A stretch of DNA of 22,681 nt, from positions 1-22,681 of the forward strand of contig JAIEOG010000167.1 in assembly GCA_019750655.1 (NCBI GenBank). The letters are read 5' to 3'. The stretch's first letter is position 1, and every line of letters starts with the position of its first letter. The notes below the pieces were generated by a model that was not told the origin of the DNA, did no database searches, and saw only the letters and a list, made by a program, of their open reading frames with translations. The translations under genes were made by a program, and so were the position numbers. Below are positions 20,977 through 22,681 of the stretch, piece by piece. The stretch is from a bacterium. GTDB taxonomy: Bacteria > Bdellovibrionota > FAC87 > UBA2466.

Positions 20977-22317
20977 GTGTCTGCCAGGAAAGAAAAACTC
21001 TCCAATGTGAGTGCTCGGATCGTCGACTTGCGGCGGAGCCAGAAACCCGGTGACAACCGTGGGGCTCGCTTATGGATCTCTGTGCGCCTTTGGTTCTGGA
21101 TGCTCTACCACGAGTTTCTTTGCGACGATGTGAACGTCCGTGCACAGTCTCTTGCTTACCTGACGCTATTCTCTCTCTTGCCGCTTATCGCGGGCGCCTT
21201 TTTTATTTTCGCGTTTTTCTCTCAGTTTGGAATGGTTCAAGATGCGCTCCAACGTTTTATCGACAATTTTTTGAGTACCATTCCGTCCATGCACCGCGAG
21301 GGATTGCGCGATTACATCCTGCATTTCAAAGACTCCTATCTCGAGAATCTAACGCGCTCGAGCGGATCGGTTGGTGTATTTGCGATTCTGGTTTTGGGTT
21401 GGGTGGGGTTGCAGGCTTTTAATAACATCGACTCGATGTTGAATTATATTTGGTCCGCAGAAAGAGAGCGGCTCTTCCTCGAGAAAGCGCGCAACTTTAT
21501 CGTGGTAGCGGTGCTTGCGCCGCTGGTCCTCATTGCGGGGTTTTCCATTCCCTTGATCCTAGCGCGCATCCCAATGACGCGGTTTTTTCTCGAAAATATT
21601 CCTGTGCTGAATGTTCTTTTGAACCACGTGATTCCTTACTTGCTTTCGCTCGGAGCCTTTTTCTGCATGTACCGCTTTGTCCCGGTTTGCCGAGTCTGGT
21701 GGCGCTCCGCGCTCGTTGGCGCGTTGTTCTCGACTTTGGCACTGGGTCTTGTGAATGCGCTCATGGGCCTTTATTTTTCCATCGGTACTAACTCCGCATA
21801 CGGCAAAGCAGCGGTGGTTCCCCTGGTGGGTTTTTGGATTTATGCCGTCTGGGTAGTCGTCATTCTCGGCGCCGAAGTAAGTTTCCTGGTGCAGAACGGG
21901 CGGGACATCGGCGCCTCCGTAGGAAGCGGGCCTGCATTGTCCGAAGGGCGGGGCTTGTTGGCGATGCTCGTGGAGCTTTTGCGCACCTACCGCGAGGGTA
22001 GCGGCGCGGTTAGTTTAGAGCGATTGCGAGATTTTGCCGGAAGCGATTCGGCTTCGGCCCGTCGGATAGTGGAGTTTTTGCAGGACCGCAAACTGATCGT
22101 CGAAGTACTCGTAGGCGACGAAGGTGGGCAGTACGCTCTCGCGCGCGATCCGGAAACTCTAAGCGTTTCAGAACTCCTGCAGGATTTTTTCGCTTCTTCT
22201 GATCGCAAGCGATCGCCCGTAGATAAGGTCTGGCGCGCCTCTTTCGAGTCTTGGCTCAAGGCCTTTGATAAAACAAACCTCGCCGAGCTTGCCGCCGCCC
22301 CTCCCGAAAAGCTATGA
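20977..22317 (+). CDS. YihY/BrkB family membrane protein with C-terminal winged-helix-like domain
   Basis: 446-residue protein. Residues ~35-310 are the YihY/BrkB domain: RAQSLAYLTLFSLLPLIAGAFF, GLQAFNNIDSMLNYIW, then four more hydrophobic helices with GTNSAYGKAAVVPLVGFWIYAVWVVVILGAEVSF, the typical family signature. After the last helix a soluble tail (~320-446) has a wHTH-like pattern: LLAMLVELLRTYREGSGAVSLERLRDFAG, ARRIVEFLQDRKLIVEV and GGQYALARDPETLSVSELLQDFF. That module resembles those fused to YihY in several deltaproteobacterial-type genomes. Formerly called ribonuclease BN; the actual function of the family is unresolved and may be transport. GTG 20977 is used; the AAGGAG is 11 bases upstream, so GTG 21007 cannot be excluded. 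It is followed after seven bases by the MBL gene. Confidence 0.87.
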   Translation: MSARKEKLSNVSARIVDLRRSQKPGDNRGARLWISVRLWFWMLYHEFLCDDVNVRAQSLAYLTLFSLLPLIAGAFFIFAFFSQFGMVQDALQRFIDNFLSTIPSMHREGLRDYILHFKDSYLENLTRSSGSVGVFAILVLGWVGLQAFNNIDSMLNYIWSAERERLFLEKARNFIVVAVLAPLVLIAGFSIPLILARIPMTRFFLENIPVLNVLLNHVIPYLLSLGAFFCMYRFVPVCRVWWRSALVGALFSTLALGLVNALMGLYFSIGTNSAYGKAAVVPLVGFWIYAVWVVVILGAEVSFLVQNGRDIGASVGSGPALSEGRGLLAMLVELLRTYREGSGAVSLERLRDFAGSDSASARRIVEFLQDRKLIVEVLVGDEGGQYALARDPETLSVSELLQDFFASSDRKRSPVDKVWRASFESWLKAFDKTNLAELAAAPPEKL

Positions 22318-22324
22318 ACAGGAA

Positions 22325-22681
22325 GTGAGCTCCCTGGATACCATCGACTGCGGTTATTGCTTTGATGACTTCGCAGCCTCGTTCTTGCTCGTCGAAGGCA
22401 ACCGCGCCGCCTTTGTGGAGACGAACACGGCGCATGCTGTGCCTCGATTCCTCGAAGCATTACGCAAACGCGGGCTTGGGCCCGAAGCTGTCGACTATAT
22501 CGTCGTAACGCATGTGCATTTAGATCACGCCGGCGGTACTGCGGCGCTAGCGGCGGCGTGCCCGCAAGCGCGTGTGCTTGCGCACCCCCGCGCGGCGCGC
22601 CACCTGAAAGATCCCTCGAAGCTAGTGGCGAGCGCGAAGGCGGTTTACGGCGAGGAAAGATTTTCAGAGCTCTACGGCACG
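22325..22681 (+). CDS. Metallo-beta-lactamase-fold hydrolase, N-terminal part (3' truncated)
   Basis: The frame is open to the window end, giving the first 119 residues. The metal motif THVHLDHAGG (His63, His65, Asp67, His68) follows the expected strand AVDYIVV, and GNRAAFVETNTAHAVPRFLEAL occupies the usual 'g..a.liDtG' position with Glu-Thr-Asn for Asp-Thr-Gly. ARHLKDPSKLVASAKAVYGEERF resembles a branch of MBL hydrolases with the HLxDPxxLxxSAxxVYG signature. The remaining ligands lie beyond the end. GTG 22325 sits two bases after AGGAA, poorly spaced; a TTG at 22289 (inside the YihY gene) would add 12 residues. Seven bases separate it from the YihY stop, so co-transcription is likely. Substrate unknown. 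Confidence 0.83.
   Translation, partial: MSSLDTIDCGYCFDDFAASFLLVEGNRAAFVETNTAHAVPRFLEALRKRGLGPEAVDYIVVTHVHLDHAGGTAALAAACPQARVLAHPRAARHLKDPSKLVASAKAVYGEERFSELYGT

Noticed and set aside
21987..22460. 157-codon frame on the minus strand
   Set aside because: It spans the end of the YihY gene and the start of the MBL gene in antisense; the product is Ser/Arg-rich with no motif.

Overview
The window is a dense, mostly chromosomal-looking stretch of a Gram-negative bacterium: 25 protein genes (two cut by the window ends), no rRNA, tRNA, insertion sequence or CRISPR array, and no gene-free stretch longer than about 115 bases. Signal peptides, a lipobox lipoprotein, a periplasmic haem-binding protein and many secreted hydrolases imply an outer membrane and periplasm. 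Mid-range GC, frequent GTG/TTG starts, a Gre factor of GreB type, an Atm1-type exporter and a YihY protein with an extra C-terminal domain fit a Bdellovibrionota or deltaproteobacterial-type lineage. That placement is inference; no phylogenetic marker is present.

Layout. 1-1454 (+): the C-terminal end of a NuoL/DabB-like proton-channel subunit, then a secreted LytM/M23 peptidase. 1455-1559: the most structured non-coding stretch, with a perfect AT-rich palindrome and a long stem-loop. 1560-2162 (-): small lipoprotein. 2278-3366 (+): secreted choloylglycine-hydrolase-type amidase. 3367-6895 (-): a run of M1-like peptidase, Mpo1/DUF962 membrane protein and a membrane-anchored MutS-like ATPase. 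6963-7763 (+): crotonase-fold protein lacking the usual catalytic glutamates. 7767-10450 (-): four genes: a 69-residue protein, a mono-haem CxxCH protein, a secreted lipase-like hydrolase and a secreted unknown. 10535-12257 (+): a tightly packed Fur-family regulator / AlkB-like dioxygenase / YkgJ-like Cys-cluster operon, with a Fur-box-like dyad between it and the divergent cluster. 12244-13893 (-): RecJ. 13974-15053 (+): GreB and a small membrane protein. 14983-16833 (-): DUF885 metallopeptidase. 16886-17515 (+): zinc-ribbon methyltransferase. 17499-18254 (-): secreted DUF4412-like protein. 18339-20147 (+): Atm1-type ABC exporter. 20128-20889 (-): membrane-anchored ankyrin protein. 20977-22317 (+): YihY/BrkB protein, followed by the start of a metallo-beta-lactamase-fold hydrolase running off the end.

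How it fits together. Two themes stand out. The first is secreted or periplasmic degradation (M23, Ntn amidase, M1-like, lipase-like, DUF885), which would suit a predatory or scavenging lifestyle. The second is iron: a Fur-type regulator co-transcribed with an Fe(II)-dependent dioxygenase and a metal-binding Cys-cluster protein, across a putative Fur box from a haem protein cluster. Gene packing is extreme: convergent neighbours usually abut or overlap (six of seven pairs), and the only roomy convergent gap (1455-1559) holds the palindrome and stem-loop. I did not find a clearly new defence or mobile system. The most testable novelties are the dyad covering the ribosome site of the 8732 gene, the iron operon, the 1455-1541 structure and the membrane-tethered MutS-like protein.
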